A stretch of 64,000 nucleotides of DNA from Saccopteryx bilineata (lineage: Eukaryota > Chordata > Mammalia > Chiroptera > Emballonuridae), in NCBI RefSeq assembly GCF_036850765.1, contig NC_089492.1, positions 68,696,982 to 68,760,981 on the forward strand. The letters are read 5' to 3'. The notes under the pieces are model-generated. The model saw nothing but the letters and a program-made list of their open reading frames with translations. It was not told the origin of the DNA and searched no databases. Numbering within the stretch: position 1 is the first letter of the stretch; every line of letters begins with the position of its first letter. The translations under genes were made by a program, and so were the position numbers. This document shows, piece by piece, positions 33,832 through 45,213 of the stretch.

Positions 33832-34428
33832 CAGTGTGTTTGTAAAGTCATGGTACACTTTTGACCGGTCACAGGAAAGCAACAAAAGATGATAGAAATG
33901 TGAAATCTGCACCAAATAAAAGGAAAACTCTCCCACTTTCATACCTATTCAGTGCAGTTCGATGTGGGTTCACGCACAGATTTTTTAGGGCTCCTTAGGT
34001 AGCTATCCCGTATAGCCTCTACAGACTTGTCACTGACTGATGGCCTACCAGAATGGGGTTTCTCCACCAAACTGCTGGTTTCCTTCAACTGCTTATCCCA
34101 CCAAATAATGTTATTCCTATGTGGTGGCGCTTTGTTATAAATGCGCCGATATTCACGTTGTACTTTGGTCACGGATTCGAATTTAGCGAGCCACAGAACA
34201 CACTGAACTTTCCTCTGTACTGTCCACATCTCGACTGGCATGGCCGTGGGCTGCTCCACTATATACACGGTGTTACATCATCATCTGCACGTGCGCTTAT
34301 GCTGCCACATCATCCTACAGAAACTGGGCAGGTTTTCTTTTTATTTGGTGCAGATTTCACATTTCTATCGTCTTTTGATGCTTTCCTGTGATCGGTCAAA
34401 AGTGCACCATGACTTTACGGACACACTG
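33832..34428 (-). mobile_element. Tc1/mariner deletion derivative, 597 bp, long inverted repeats
   Basis: The left end from 33832 (CAGTGTGTTTGTAAAGTCATGG) and the reverse complement of the right end from 34428 (CAGTGTGTCCGTAAAGTCATGG) match over about 105 bp with roughly eight differences. A TA dinucleotide follows the right end at 34429-34430; the left neighbour is TG, possibly a mutated TA. Between the repeats lies a frame for the DNA-binding part of a transposase. The catalytic domain is absent, so the element is an internal or 3' deletion derivative that depended on a complete relative. Elements of this kind can enter mammals by horizontal transfer and are rare outside bats. Confidence 0.9.
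33945..34268 (-). pseudogene. Transposase DNA-binding N-terminus, 107 codons
   Basis: The frame looks like the paired-type helix-turn-helix region of Tc1/mariner-group transposases (the arrangement often listed as DUF4817). A first helical segment lies at about residues 15-60. The linker with KPHSGRP is at residues 70-76. A second helical segment begins with RSPKKSVRE at residues 92-100. The frame runs into the left inverted repeat and stops there. No DD(E/D) catalytic triad is present. If translated it could bind the element's own ends without cutting. The real start may be a later Met (residue 10 or 14). Confidence 0.75.
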
Positions 34429-34499
34429 TATATTCAACACCCCAGTCACCAATTCACTTTTCTAGTTGATTTTTTTTCATCATAACTGTATATTAAGTC

Positions 34500-34919
34500 C
34501 TGCTTAAAGCTATTTTTTATGTAACAAATACATAGTAAGAATTTACTTCTTTTGACCTGTGTAGTTCACCAGTATCTTCCTTCTGTGGTCTGTTCTTTCC
34601 ACTCCATTGTGTTTCCCAAAGAAGACAACACATGGTCCTGCCTCATCTGAAACCACTAATTAAATCTCTTACAACCCCAAGATGCTAAACTGTATTTTAG
34701 GGCTTCTAGGAATCCTTTAACTATCAAATGTTCACCGGCCTTTAGGAGGCAAGTACTTCCTTATTCCATATTATCACTAGTCATACAGCTAAGTAGTTTT
34801 TTTTATTTGAGTTGTTTCTGACAGCTGCTGCAAAGAGAGGGGGGAAAAAGCTAAACAGGTTGAAAGGATTCAACTATAATAGACATAGTGATTTCTAACT
34901 TTATTTGATTATACATATT
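34500..34919. other. Unique DNA, nothing recognised
   Basis: No repeat end, exon or RNA gene recognised. Confidence 0.45.
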
Positions 34920-35060
34920 TGCTAAAAATCCAGCTTTTCAGGCCCTTTCCCTGAAGATTCTGAGCCAGTAGGTCTGGGGTGGGGTCCCAAATCTGTATCT
35001 TGAACAATTGTGTCAGATGAGTCTTCCAATGTGGTCAGTTTGAACAAGACTATATATAGA
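34920..35060 (-). mobile_element. MER5-like (hAT-Charlie) relic
   Basis: 'gattctgagccagtaggtctggggtggggtccc' followed by 'aatctgtatcttgaacaa' and 'gtgtcagatgagtcttccaatgtggtcagtttga' is the usual reverse text of MER5-type elements. Both ends are eroded. Ancient, no coding capacity. Confidence 0.7.
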
Positions 35061-35169
35061 AACCTAGGAGAGTGCAAGACAGCCTCAGGGAGACACTCTT
35101 TGTTTTCCTCCCATTTTAGACATATCAAGAAGCAAAGAGAGACAGCAAGTAAAATAACCTATAATATTA

Positions 35170-35425
35170 TTTCTCAGAATTAGTATGACTATTAGAAATG
35201 GGGGCTCCAGTCCAGGTGTCTTGGTTGAAATCCAGATTCCTCCACTACCAGTGTGACTCTGGGAAAGTAGTATAATTTCTTGGTGTGGTGATTTCTTTAT
35301 TTGTAAGAAAGCTATAATAATATTATGCCCTACGGCTATTTTGAAGATTAAATGAGTCAATACATATAAATGTCTTAGAATAGTCCCTGAAACTCAAAAT
35401 AAGTACTCAACAAATATTAGTCATC
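35170..35425 (+). repeat. MIR SINE
   Basis: Forward MIR: 'ccaggtgtcttggttgaaatccagattcc', 'accagtgtgactctgggaaag', 'tttgtaagaaagctataataatatt', 'gaagattaaatgagtcaatacatataaatgtcttagaatagt' and 'gtactcaacaaatattag'. Nearly complete. Confidence 0.88.
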
Positions 35426-35454
35426 CTTCAAAATAAGGATTGTTAACTATGGCA

Positions 35455-36042
35455 TTCTTATCACTACTACATTGCAGCAGTTTGTATTTTCCAAAGACAA
35501 CAGATAGTACTTCCCATGTCACATGTTATTCCACAGTGTGACCTTGCTACTCTCCACGTCAAGAGGAGAGTCTGATTCCTTTTTCCTTGAATCTTGGTAG
35601 GCCTATGACTTACAGTGGGACTTTCCAGGCTTGGTTATAGAAAGCAATGCTACTTGCTGGAATCCTCACGCTATGGACTCCTGAGGGACTCCTGAGATGA
35701 CATGTAGTAAGTTTGATTACTCTGAGGCTGCCATCCTGGGAGGAAGCCAAGCCACACATAACTGCTTTGATTGACAGTCCTAGTCTTTGATTCATTCCAG
35801 CCTAGTCTTATGAGTGAAAGAGCCTCTAGGTAATTCCAGCTTCCTACTGTTGAGTCACCTCCACCTGTCAAGTCTTCTCATCTGAGATTCCAGACACTGT
35901 GGAGAAGAGATAAACAATTCATGCATGCCCTGTCCAAATTCCTTGCCTACAAAACCTGTGAACAGAATAAAATGGTTGCTATTTTAAGCCACAGGATTTT
36001 GAAGTAGTTTGTTACATAGCAGTAGTCATTGGAACACACATC
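35455..36042 (+). mobile_element. MLT1-type LTR (ERVL-MaLR), solo
   Basis: The 3' part 'gaataaaatggttgctattttaagccacaggattttgaagtagtttgttacatagcagtag' is characteristic of MLT1 LTRs, and the upstream text 'ttccttgaatcttggtaggcctatgac' and 'gaggaagccaagccacac' falls in the right order. MLT1 are old non-autonomous LTR retrotransposons of placental mammals. No internal region follows, so it is a solo LTR. The boundaries are approximate and no coding part is present. Confidence 0.85.
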
Positions 36043-37211
36043 TTTCCAATTCCATGCATGTCTTGTTCACTACTCAGCTTTGTCACCTAGCACATGGAAG
36101 CTCCCAATTACCTGTTGAACAATGTACTATATTTTAAGCAATTCCTCATTGTGGGGCAACTAGACAGTTTTCATTATGCTCAGTGATCTCACTTATCACT
36201 TAGAGTAAATGCCTGTAAGTGAAATTACTGAATCAGAATATTGTAAGTGGTTTTGATATGGAGATATTGAAAAATTCAATTGCTATTATTGCTTACAAAA
36301 AATCATCCAGAGAGAAACTGTCAAAGTAACATGATCAGCATGTACCTAAAGAACTAACATATGCTAATTAAATGTACATGACTGATTTATAAACCAGAAT
36401 GATGACTTTTGAACAGAATACCAATGTATTAGGAGGTTAGCTAGCCTAGTGGTTCTCTACTTGATGTCTTATAGTCCAAGAAAGTTGTAAAAAGAGGTCA
36501 TAAGCTGTGTCAAATATCCCTGCAAACCTAATTTATCTTATGTGCTCTTGAATTAAGGCAAGATGTTAATAAGCATAATGAATTTCATTTACTTTGACCA
36601 AACTTATAAGTTTTCTTGTGTTGTTCAGGCATTCTGATGCTGAAGTCATAGGACTTTTGAGGCATAGTTGCTATAGCATATCCTGTTAGCAGAGCTACAT
36701 GCCAGACAGTTTTCAGATTGAACACACTCCATCTATCATTTGACTAACTTTGACAGGTAGTGTGGTAGCCAAAATGAAGGGTCCAGTAACAGTAAACAGT
36801 GCTTAAGTTGTCTAAATTCTTATATAAATTGATTGTTTTACGTGGCATCATAGCCACATTAGTGATTTATATGATTTTATAATGTTACTGTGAGCACTTG
36901 CTGATTTTGGATCTTTGGGTGAAACTTAGATTTCATAACATAGAATGCATTGCTCAATGTAACTTGTTTGGTCATCAAAAACCTTTCAAGTTATGTAACC
37001 TATGTGGACAAAATAATATAATATAAAACCATAAGGCAGAAGTTTGAAAAATATGTGTGCTGTAGGGAGTATTCTTTGCAATTGCTTCAACACTGAAAAA
37101 TCACTTAAGATGTTTAGAAGCATAAATTTATAACAAAGAAAAATTGATAACTTTTTTTACATCTAAGGTAGTTAGAAAAACGTTTTTAAATCACTGGGGA
37201 GTAAATATGTT
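36043..37211. other. Unique DNA, possible old LINE fragment
   Basis: 36080-36310 ('caattcctcattgtggggcaactagacag', 'gtaaatgcctgtaagtgaaattactgaatcag') resembles the tail text of old LINE-1 families, in reverse, but is too decayed to name. Nothing else is recognised. Confidence 0.35.
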
Positions 37212-37212
37212 A

Positions 37213-37376
37213 GCTCTGGCCAGGTAGTTCAGTTGGTTGGAGCATTATCCCAATATGCCAAGGTTGTGAGGTCAGTCCCAGTCAGGACACCTAAAAGAAT
37301 CAACTAATGAATGCATAAATAAGTGGAAGAACAAATGCATGTTTCTTTCTCTCTCTTTCTAAAAACAAAAAAAATG
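37213..37376 (+). mobile_element. tRNA-derived bat SINE, simple type
   Basis: The head 'ctctggccaggtagttcagttggttggagcat' has an A box, and 'ggttgtgaggtcagtcccagtcagg' fits the B-box region. It continues with 'agaatcaactaatgaatgcataaataagtgg' and a T/C run, then an A-rich end near 37376. It is about 165 bp, with no clear target duplication. It is of the general VES-like form found in many bats and is a different subfamily from the others here. Confidence 0.85.
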
Positions 37377-37504
37377 AAATGCAAAAACATTGGGATTTGG
37401 GGTTAGAGAATGAGAGGGTTAAATTCTAGGGAGGTGATCTGGGAAAGTATCTGGACTTCTGTGCACCTCATCTGTAATATTGAGATATTATCTCATACAA
37501 TTTT

Positions 37505-37539
37505 TCTTTCTTTTTTTTTTAGAGAGGAGAGGGAGAGAC

Positions 37540-37576
<37 letters not shown>

Positions 37577-37707
37577 GGAGAAGGGGGGGAGGAGCTGGAA
37601 GCATCAACTCCCATATGTGCCTTGACCAGGCAAGCCCAGGGTTTTGAACCGGCGACCTCAGCATTTCCAGGTCGATGCTTTATCCACTGAGCCTTCACAG
37701 GTAAGGC
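37505..37707 (-). mobile_element. tRNA-derived bat SINE, short type
   Basis: A perfect 14-bp target duplication, tctcatacaatttt, lies at 37491-37504 and 37708-37721. The tail is a poly-T run, followed by a long (GA)n stretch at 37523-37580. The head is at the right end, with the reverse of a B-box-like 'ggttcaaaacc' and of 'cagtggataaagc'. It is well preserved and probably young. Confidence 0.95.
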
Positions 37708-37721
37708 TCTCATACAATTTT

Positions 37722-38828
37722 GTGAGAACAAAATCAGTTAACAAATGAAAAATCCAGTTACAATAGATGGCTCACTGGTGTTCAGTAAGTATTAGTGGAA
37801 TTCAAAGTTATCTTTCTACATATCTGTTACTGGGTTTCAAAATTGGGGCATCCTCTTCATTGGATAGTACTGTAAACATAGTAATTCTGATTTTTTTCTA
37901 GCCACCAGATAATTCAACCTTATGCTGATTTATAATTTTCTCAAACTGTCAGATGAGATTACATCTTTCTTTATATTAGTTATATTACTGATAACCAAAG
38001 GAAAACCATATTTGAAACCATCTCCTAACGTGAGTTCCTAGATAAATGATGAATCATATCTGTTTCGCCCTATTTTAGTATCAATTTCTGAAGGTGACTT
38101 TTTCAAATTCTATTCTTAACTGCCTACATTATATTTTTTGGAACTTGTAGGTGTCTATGCTTTTATAATACCCATGAATGAAAATGTACTTATAATATTA
38201 TTGGAAACCAACTTAGAATTAGTTTGGTTTTATTGTAATTTCTAATGACTTGATTAGGAAACTGAAGTCCAAATAGGTCAGAGGAAGAAGCAGAAGCAAA
38301 CTTAGTTATCATCTAACAAAATGCTTTCATTTTATATATTTAGAGGGCTAGAGAGTCACTGGGGTCAAACACAGAGACTAGCTCTTCAGAATCACATCTT
38401 CTAGTGTAGTGCTTTTCCCAGTAACTTCCCTGTGATTTGGTAAGTCACAAATTTTACCAAATTAACAATAAAAAATGTAGACACCTAATTGCTAATTTAG
38501 AAAATGCCTCACACTAGATTTGAATAAGTTCCTTATTAAAACATTGGGCAAGACTGGGAGAGATCCTATGCTATAAAGTATGTTATGAAGTTAAAACATT
38601 TTTGAATTGAAACATAAGTGACTTTGCAGTGGTAAGTCATCAGGTGATAGCAGAAATCTTTAGTGTCCTTTGTATACCTTTTATTTTCTCCTGAGTATTA
38701 ACTCCAAAGAAGGTGGCTGGAATACAAAAGAATGACATAAATTCCTGGGTAGATTTGAAGCTCAATTTGACTCCTTATATGGATAAACCATATCAAAGCT
38801 CACCTCTGCCTTTGGGCAACAGGAACAT
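37722..38828. other. Unique AT-rich DNA, nothing recognised
   Basis: No repeat end, exon or RNA gene is recognised between the SINE and the full-length LINE-1. Confidence 0.45.
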
Positions 38829-38842
38829 AAAAGTGTACATTA

Positions 38843-39758
38843 GGGAGAAAAAGATGGCAGTGGAGTAGGTGGATGCACAGACACCCAGCTCTAACCACCA
38901 AACTGGAATACAAATCAATTTAGGAAACATCAGCATGAAAAACCAACTCTGAACTGCAAAAACAGCTCTCAAAAACCTAGGAGCAAAGAAGAAGCCACAA
39001 CAAACCTGGTAGGGAGTGCCTGAATCTCCCCTGCTTACAGGAACGGAGAGGGGGGGTGAGGCTGAGAGCCCAGAGGGGATCTCACACAAGGGAAAAGAGC
39101 AGAAACTACTGCTCACAGCCACTTGCCTGGCGACCAGGGAGTAAGGTGCATTGAAAAGACCACCTTATTTCCCAAGTGGAAAGGAAAGAGAGAAAGACAG
39201 ACTGTGAGGGGCTAAGGAATGAAGGAGACGACCTCAAAAAGCTGACTCATTCATGCTGGAGGTGGCCATAGCTGGGGGGAGGGACTGAACCTTTCACAAA
39301 ACAGAGCTGAATTGCTTCTGGATCAGAGATCTCTGGACATCTATCCAGCTCCAATCAGCACACAAGACACAGCTGAAAACAAGAAGTGGGGAGGAGGGGC
39401 AGTAACTCAGGTCTCCATGGAGATCTGAGATACACTTCCCCCTACTGAAGCTGAGAAAACACCCTGCCCCCAGTGAGATTAGTTGACTAAAGAGGCCTTC
39501 AGAGTCTCAGGTTATACCCATCACATTCCTGGATACAGTTTCAAGGAAGCCCCCTGCTGAGATAATTAACAAGACTATCACCTGTTAAGAAAACAAATAA
39601 ATCAAGACTTCAAAGCTGCCCAAATCTGAAAGTGGATTACAGATAACAGCTGATACCAACCCAAGAAGACCTAGAAATAACACAACTGAAAACTGGAGGC
39701 AGACAACACCAAGTCTAGACTCAACCAACCCTACAAATGAAACACCCAAAAACAGACA
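38843..39758 (+). promoter_or_regulatory. LINE-1 5'UTR, short non-repetitive type
   Basis: About 916 bp from the element start to the ORF1 Met. It differs from the 5' ends at 12801, 17259 and 29571, which resemble each other, although its last ~150 bp ('acccaagaagacctagaaataac') resembles 9780-9840. It should hold the internal promoter. No tandem units are visible. Confidence 0.8.
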
Positions 39759-40653
39759 ATGAGAAGACAAAGAAGTGCAATCCAAATGAAACCACAAGAG
39801 ACACCTTCAGGAGATGAACTAAGTGATATGGAAATAATCAAACTTCCAGATGTGGAGTTCAAAATAATGGTTGTAAGGATGCTTAGAGATCTTAGAACAA
39901 CAATGGATGGTCATTATGAACACCTAAATAAAGAAATAGCAAGTATAAAAAAGAATCAGTCAGAGATGACAAATACAATATCAGAAATAAAGACCACAAT
40001 GGAAGGAATTAAAAACAGGATAGATAGAGCTGAGGATCGAATCAGCGAGTTGGAGGACAACTGGAATGAAGGCATGAAAGCAGAGAAGAAAAGAGAAAAG
40101 AGACTCAAAAAGTCAGAGGAAACTCTTAGAGAGCTCTGTGACAACATGAAGAGAAATAACATCCTCATCATAGGGGTTCCTGAAGAAGAAGAAAAAGAAC
40201 AAGGGATAGAGACTTTGTTCAATCATATCATAGCTGAAAACTTCCCTAAATTAATACAAGAGAAACTCTCACAAGTCCAAGAAGCACAGAGGACTCCATT
40301 AAAGAGAAACCCAAAGAAACCTACACCAAGGCACATCATAATTAAAATACCAAAGCTAAGCGATAAAGAGAAAATATTAAAAGCTGCAAGAGAAAAAAAA
40401 GTAATCACCTACAAAAGGAGCCCCCATAAGGATGACATTTGACTTCTCAACAGAAACACTTGAGGTCAGAAGGGAATAACAAGAAATATTCAAAGTAATG
40501 CAGAACAAGAACCTACAACTAAGACTACTTTATCCAGCAAGGCTATCGTTTAAAATCAAAGGAGAAATTAAAAGCTTCCCAGACAAAAAACAACTCAAAG
40601 AATTCATTACAACCAAACCAATGCTGCAGGAAATGTTAAGGGGCCTGTTGTAA
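39759..40653 (+). pseudogene. LINE-1 ORF1 (RNA-binding chaperone), frameshifted
   Basis: The frame opens with MRRQRSAIQM and runs 227 codons to 40442. The coiled coil is at about residues 45-125 (HLNKEIASIKKN..., KKSEETLRELCDN), and the RRM begins at about 130 (NNILIIGVPEEEE). An extra A in the 'acaaaaggagc' segment near 40413 throws the end out of frame. Homology continues in the next frame through the C-terminal domain to the natural stop at 40651-40653, with one further stop at about 40479 where a Trp codon is expected. The intact family protein is about 300 residues. Confidence 0.9.
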
Positions 40654-40710
40654 ACAGATCAAAGTGGGAAAAGAATATAGCAAAAAAGGAATACACCTTT
40701 AAAGAAGAAA

Positions 40711-43700
40711 ATGGCAATAAACAACTACATATCAATAATAACCTTAAATGTAAATGGATTAAATGATCCAATCAAAAGACATAGGGTAGCTGCATGGATA
40801 AGAAAACAAGACCCATACATATGCTGTCTACAAGAGACACACCTTAGAACAAAAGATACACATAGATTGAAGGTAAAAGGATGGAAAGAAACATTTCATG
40901 CAAATGGAAATGAAAAAAAAGCTGGGGTAACAATCTTATATCAGACAAAATGGACTTTAAAACAAAGACTATAGTAAGAGATAAAGAAGGCCACTACATA
41001 ATGATAAAGGGAGTAATCCAACAGGAAGATATATACTATTATAAATATCTATGCACCTAATATAGGAGCACCCAAATATATAAAGCAGACTTTGATGGAT
41101 TTAAAGGGCGAGATCAACAGCAATGCTATAATAGTAGGGGATTTCAATACCCCACTAACATCACTAGATAGATCCTCAAGAAAGAAAATTAACAAAGAAA
41201 CAGCAGACTTATTGGACACACTAAATCAACTCGATTTAATAGATATCTTCAGAACCTTTCACCCTAAAGCAGCAGAATATACATTCTTTTCAAGTGCTCA
41301 TGGTACATTCTCTAGGATAGACCACATGTTAGGGCACAAAAGTGCTCTCAACAAATTTAAGAAGACTGAAATCATATCAAACACTTTCTCTGATCACAAT
41401 GGCATGAAACTAGAAATGAACCACAACAGAAAAGCTCAAAAATTCTTAAACACATGGAAACTAAATAGCAGGTTGTTAAATAATGAATGGATTAAGAATG
41501 AGATCAAAGGAGAAATAAAAAAATTCCTAGAAATGAATGACAATGAGCATACAACAACTCAAAATTTATGGGACACAGAGAAAGCAGTACTGAGAGGGAA
41601 GTTCATAGCACTACAGGCACACTTTCAGAAGCTAGAAAAAGCTCAAATATACAACTTGACCCTGCATCTAAAAGAACTAGAAAAAGAACAGCAAGTAAAG
41701 CCCAAATGTAGTAGAAGGAAAGAAATAATAAAGGTCAGAGCAGAAATAAATGACATAGAGGCTAAAGAAACAATACAGAGGATCAATGAAACTAGGAGCT
41801 GGTTCTTTGAAAAGGTAAACAAGATTGATGAACCTTTAACTAGACTCACCAAGAAAAAAAGAGAGAGGACTCAAATAAATAAAATTAGAAATGAGAGAGG
41901 AGAAATAACAACTGACACAACAGAAATACAAATATTGTAAGAAAATACTATGAAGAACTGTATGCCAAAAAACTAGATAACCTAGATGAAATGGACAAAT
42001 TTCTTGAAACATACAATCTTCCCAAAAGCAATCTGGAAGAATCAGAAAACCTAAACAGACCGATTATACCAAATGAGATCAAAACAGTTATCAAAAAACT
42101 CCCAACAAAGAAAAGTCCAGGGCCCGATGGCTTCACAACGGAATTCTACCAAATATTCAAAGAAGAACTAACTCCTATCCTTCTCAAACTATTTCAAAAA
42201 ATTCAAAAGGAAGGAAGACTTCCAATCTCCTTTTATGAAGCGAGCATAATTCTGATTCCAAAACCAGGCAAAGACAACAAACACAAAGAAAGAAAATTAT
42301 AGGCCAATATCTCTGATGAATATAGATGCTAAAATCCTCAACAAAATATTAGCAAACCGGATCCAACAATATATGGAAAAAATCATACACCATGATCATG
42401 TGGGATTTATCCTGGGGAGGCAAGGCTGGTACTATATTTGTAAATCAATCAATGTGGCCCTGGCCGGTTGGTTCAGCGGTAGAGCGTCGGCCTAGCGTGC
42501 GGAGGACCCGGGTTCGATTCCCGGCCAGGGCACATAGGAGAAGCGCCCATTTGCTTCTCCACCCCTCCGCCGCGCCTTCCTCTCTGTCTCTCTCTTCCCC
42601 TCCCACAGCCAAGGCTCCATTGGAGCAAAGATGGCCCGGGCGCTGGGGATGGCTCTGTGGCCTCTACCCCAGGTGCTAGAGTGGCTCTGGTCGCAACATG
42701 GCGACACCCAGGAGGGTCGCAACATGGCGACGCCCAGGATGGGCAGAGCATCGCCCCCTGGTGGGCGTGCCGGGTGGATCCCGGTCGGGCGCATGCAGGA
42801 GTCTGTCTGACTGTCTCTCCCTGATTCCAGCTTCAGAGAAAAAAAAAAAAATCAATCAATGTGATTCATCACATAAACAAAAATAAGGAGAAAAACCATA
42901 TAATAATTTCAATAGATGCAGAAAAAGCATTTGATAAAATGCAGCACCCATTCATGATCAAAACTCTCAGCAAAGTGGGAATACAGGGAACATACCTCAA
43001 CATGATAAAAGCCATCTATGACAAACCCACAGCCAACATCATACTCAATGGAAAAAAATTAAAAGCAATACCCTTAAGATCAGGAACAAGGCAGGGTTGC
43101 CCCCTTTCATCACTCTTATTTAACATAGTCCTGGAAGTCCTAGCCACAGCAATCAGACAAGAAGAAGAAATAAAAGGCATTCAAATTGGAAAAGAAGAAT
43201 TAAAACTATCATTATTTGCAGATGATATGATATTGTATATAGAAAACCCTAAAGTCTCAGTCAAAAAGCTACTGGACCTGATAAATGAATTCAGCAAAGT
43301 GGCAGGATATAAAATCAATACTCAGAAATCAGAGGCATTTTTATACAGCAACAATGAACAGTCAGAAAGAGAAATTAAGGAAACAATCCCCTTCACAATT
43401 ACAACCAAAAAAATAAAGTACCTAGGAGTAAACTTAACCAAGGAGACTAAAGACTTGTACTCGGAAAATTACAAAGCATTGATAAAAGAAATCAAGGAAG
43501 ATACAAACAAGTGGAAGCATATACCGTGCTCATGGTTAGGAAGAATAAACATCATTAAAATGTCTATATTACCCAAAGCAATCTATAAATTCAATGCAAT
43601 ACCAATTAAAATACCAATGACATACTTCAAAGATATAGACCACATATTCCAAAAATTTATATGGAACCAAAAAAGAACACAAATAGCCTCAGCAATCTTA

Positions 43701-44856
43701 AAAAAGAAGAATAAAGTGGGAGGTATCACACTTCCTGATATCAAGTTATACTACAAGGCCATTGTACTCAAAACAGCCTGGTACTGGCATAAGAACAGGC
43801 ATATAGATCAATGGAACAGAACAGAGAACCCAGAAATAAACTCACAGTTCTATGGACAACTTCTATTTGACAAAGGAAGTAAGGAAATACAATGGAGTAA
43901 AGACTGCCTCTTTAACAAATGGTGTTGGGAAAATTGGACAGCTACCTGCAAAACAATGAAACTAGATCACCAGCTTACACCACTCACAAAAATAAACTCA
44001 AAATGGATAAAAGACTTAAATGTAGGCCATGAAACCATAAGCATCTTAGAAGAAAACATAGGCAGTAAGCTCTCCGACATCTCTCGGAGCAATATATTTG
44101 CTGATTTATCTCCACGGGAAAGTGAAATAAAAGACAGGATAAACAAATGGGACTATATCAAACTAAAAAGCTTTTGCACAGCTAAAGACAACAAGAACAG
44201 AATAAAGAGACAAACTACACAATGGGAGAACATATTTGACAATACGTCTGATAAGGGGTTAATAACCAAAATTTATAAAGAACTTGTAAATCTGAACACC
44301 AGGAAGACAAACAATCCCATCCAAAAATGGGCAAAAGAGATGAATAGATACTTCTCCAAAGAGGACATACAGATGGCCAATAGGCATATGAAAAAATGCT
44401 CAACATCACTAATCATTAGAGAAATACAAATTAAAACCACAATGAGATATCACCTCACACCAGCCAGAATGGCGCTCATCAACAAAACAACACAGAATTA
44501 GTGCTGGCGAGGATGTGGAGAAAAGGGAACCCTCCCTGCACTGCTGGTGGGAATGCAGACTGGTGCAGCCACTGTGGAAAACAGTGTGGAGATTCCTCAA
44601 AAAACTGAAACTCGAACTGCCTTTTGACCCAGCTATCCTACTTTTAGGAATATACCCCAAGGACACCATAGAACAGCTCCAAAAGGAGAAATGCACCCCC
44701 ATGTTTGTGGCAGCATTGTTCACAATAGCGAAGATCTGGAAACAGCCCAAGTGTCCATCAGAGGAAGAGTGGATTAAAAAGCTTTGGTACATATATACTA
44801 TGGAATACTACTCAGCCATAAGAAATGATGACATCAGATCATTTACAATAACATGA
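40711..44856 (+). pseudogene. LINE-1 ORF2 (endonuclease-reverse transcriptase), multiply broken
   Basis: The order of domains is complete. Endonuclease: NVNG at residues 13-16 and QETHL at 41-45 of the first frame (40711-40974), GDFNT and SDHNG in 41092-41940. Linker: 41991-42302. Reverse transcriptase: 42861-44501, with SIDAEKAFD at residues 17-25 and FADD at 119-122 (43215-43226). Cys-rich end: 44515-44856. The first two frames share a reading phase and are joined by a lost base near 40938 and a gained base near 41035. Further shifts lie near 41930, 42295 and 44540, a stop is at 44499-44501, and a SINE is inserted at 42457. All are inactivating. Confidence 0.93.
42457..42850 (+). mobile_element. 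tRNA-derived bat SINE, long type, inside LINE-1 ORF2
   Basis: A perfect 13-bp target duplication, atcaatcaatgtg, lies at 42444-42456 and 42851-42863. The tRNA-like head has A box 'tggttcagcggtagag' and B box 'gggttcgattcccgg', with almost no decay. The body contains 'gtcgcaacatggcgac' twice, at 42690-42705 and 42716-42731, as a tandem duplication. The tail is poly-A. It is the best-preserved copy of this type in the window, so it is probably the youngest or from a young subfamily. Confidence 0.96.
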
Positions 44857-44982
44857 TGGACCTTGATAACATTATACGGAGTGAAATAAATAAATAAAAA
44901 AACCTAAGAACTATATAAATCCATACATAGAAGGGACATAAAAATGAGACTCAGAGACATGAACAAGAATGTGATGGCAACA

Positions 44983-45040
44983 GGGGGGAGGGGGGAGGGG
45001 GCGAAGAAGGAGTGAGGGATTGGGGGAGGAAAGAGGCACA
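44983..45040 (+). other. LINE-1 3'UTR G-quadruplex-type tract
   Basis: Runs of G6, G6 and G5 separated by single A bases at 44983-45001 are followed by further G runs at about 45017-45030. Such tracts are a conserved feature of mammalian LINE-1 3'UTRs and can fold as G-quadruplexes. Confidence 0.75.
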
Positions 45041-45213
45041 AAGAAAACCTGATAGAAGGTGACAGAAGACAATTTAACTTTGGGGGAGGGGTATATAGCA
45101 CAATCAAATGTCAAAATAATCTATAGAGATGTTTTCTCTCAACATATGTACCCTGATTTATCAATGTCACTACATTTAATTTAATAAATAAATTTTAAAA
45201 AAAGTGTACATTA

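Larger units (their letters stand above)
33727..34480 (-). mobile_element. Old LINE-1 3' end, split by a mariner element
   Basis: 'gttaaatttatcagggtgacagtgattaataaa' and 'tgtacaatcctataatatatcatctgtatattgtattg' are the reverse of the 3' terminal part of old LINE-1 families. Homology resumes at 34429 with 'tattcaacaccccagtcacc'. The mariner derivative interrupts it between these points, so the LINE-1 tail was in place first. Confidence 0.75.
38829..45213 (+). mobile_element. Full-length LINE-1, inactivated
   Basis: A perfect 14-bp target duplication, aaaagtgtacatta, lies at 38829-38842 and 45200-45213. The element starts with 'gggagaaaaagatggcag', a normal LINE-1 5' terminus, so it is full length: 5'UTR 38843-39758, ORF1 39759-40653 by homology, a 57-bp gap, ORF2 from 40711, a G-rich 3'UTR and a short A-rich end. 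A 394-bp SINE sits in ORF2. At least one frameshift and one stop in ORF1 and several in ORF2 make it dead, but the clean target duplication points to moderate age. Confidence 0.95.

Noticed and set aside
42457..42530. Possible functional tRNA gene
   Set aside because: A and B boxes are strong, but the sequence continues into a SINE body with poly-A and target duplication; it is a SINE head.
42392..42886. Frames on both strands over the SINE at 42457
   Set aside because: They start in LINE-1 and run through the tRNA-derived SINE, so they are chance frames.
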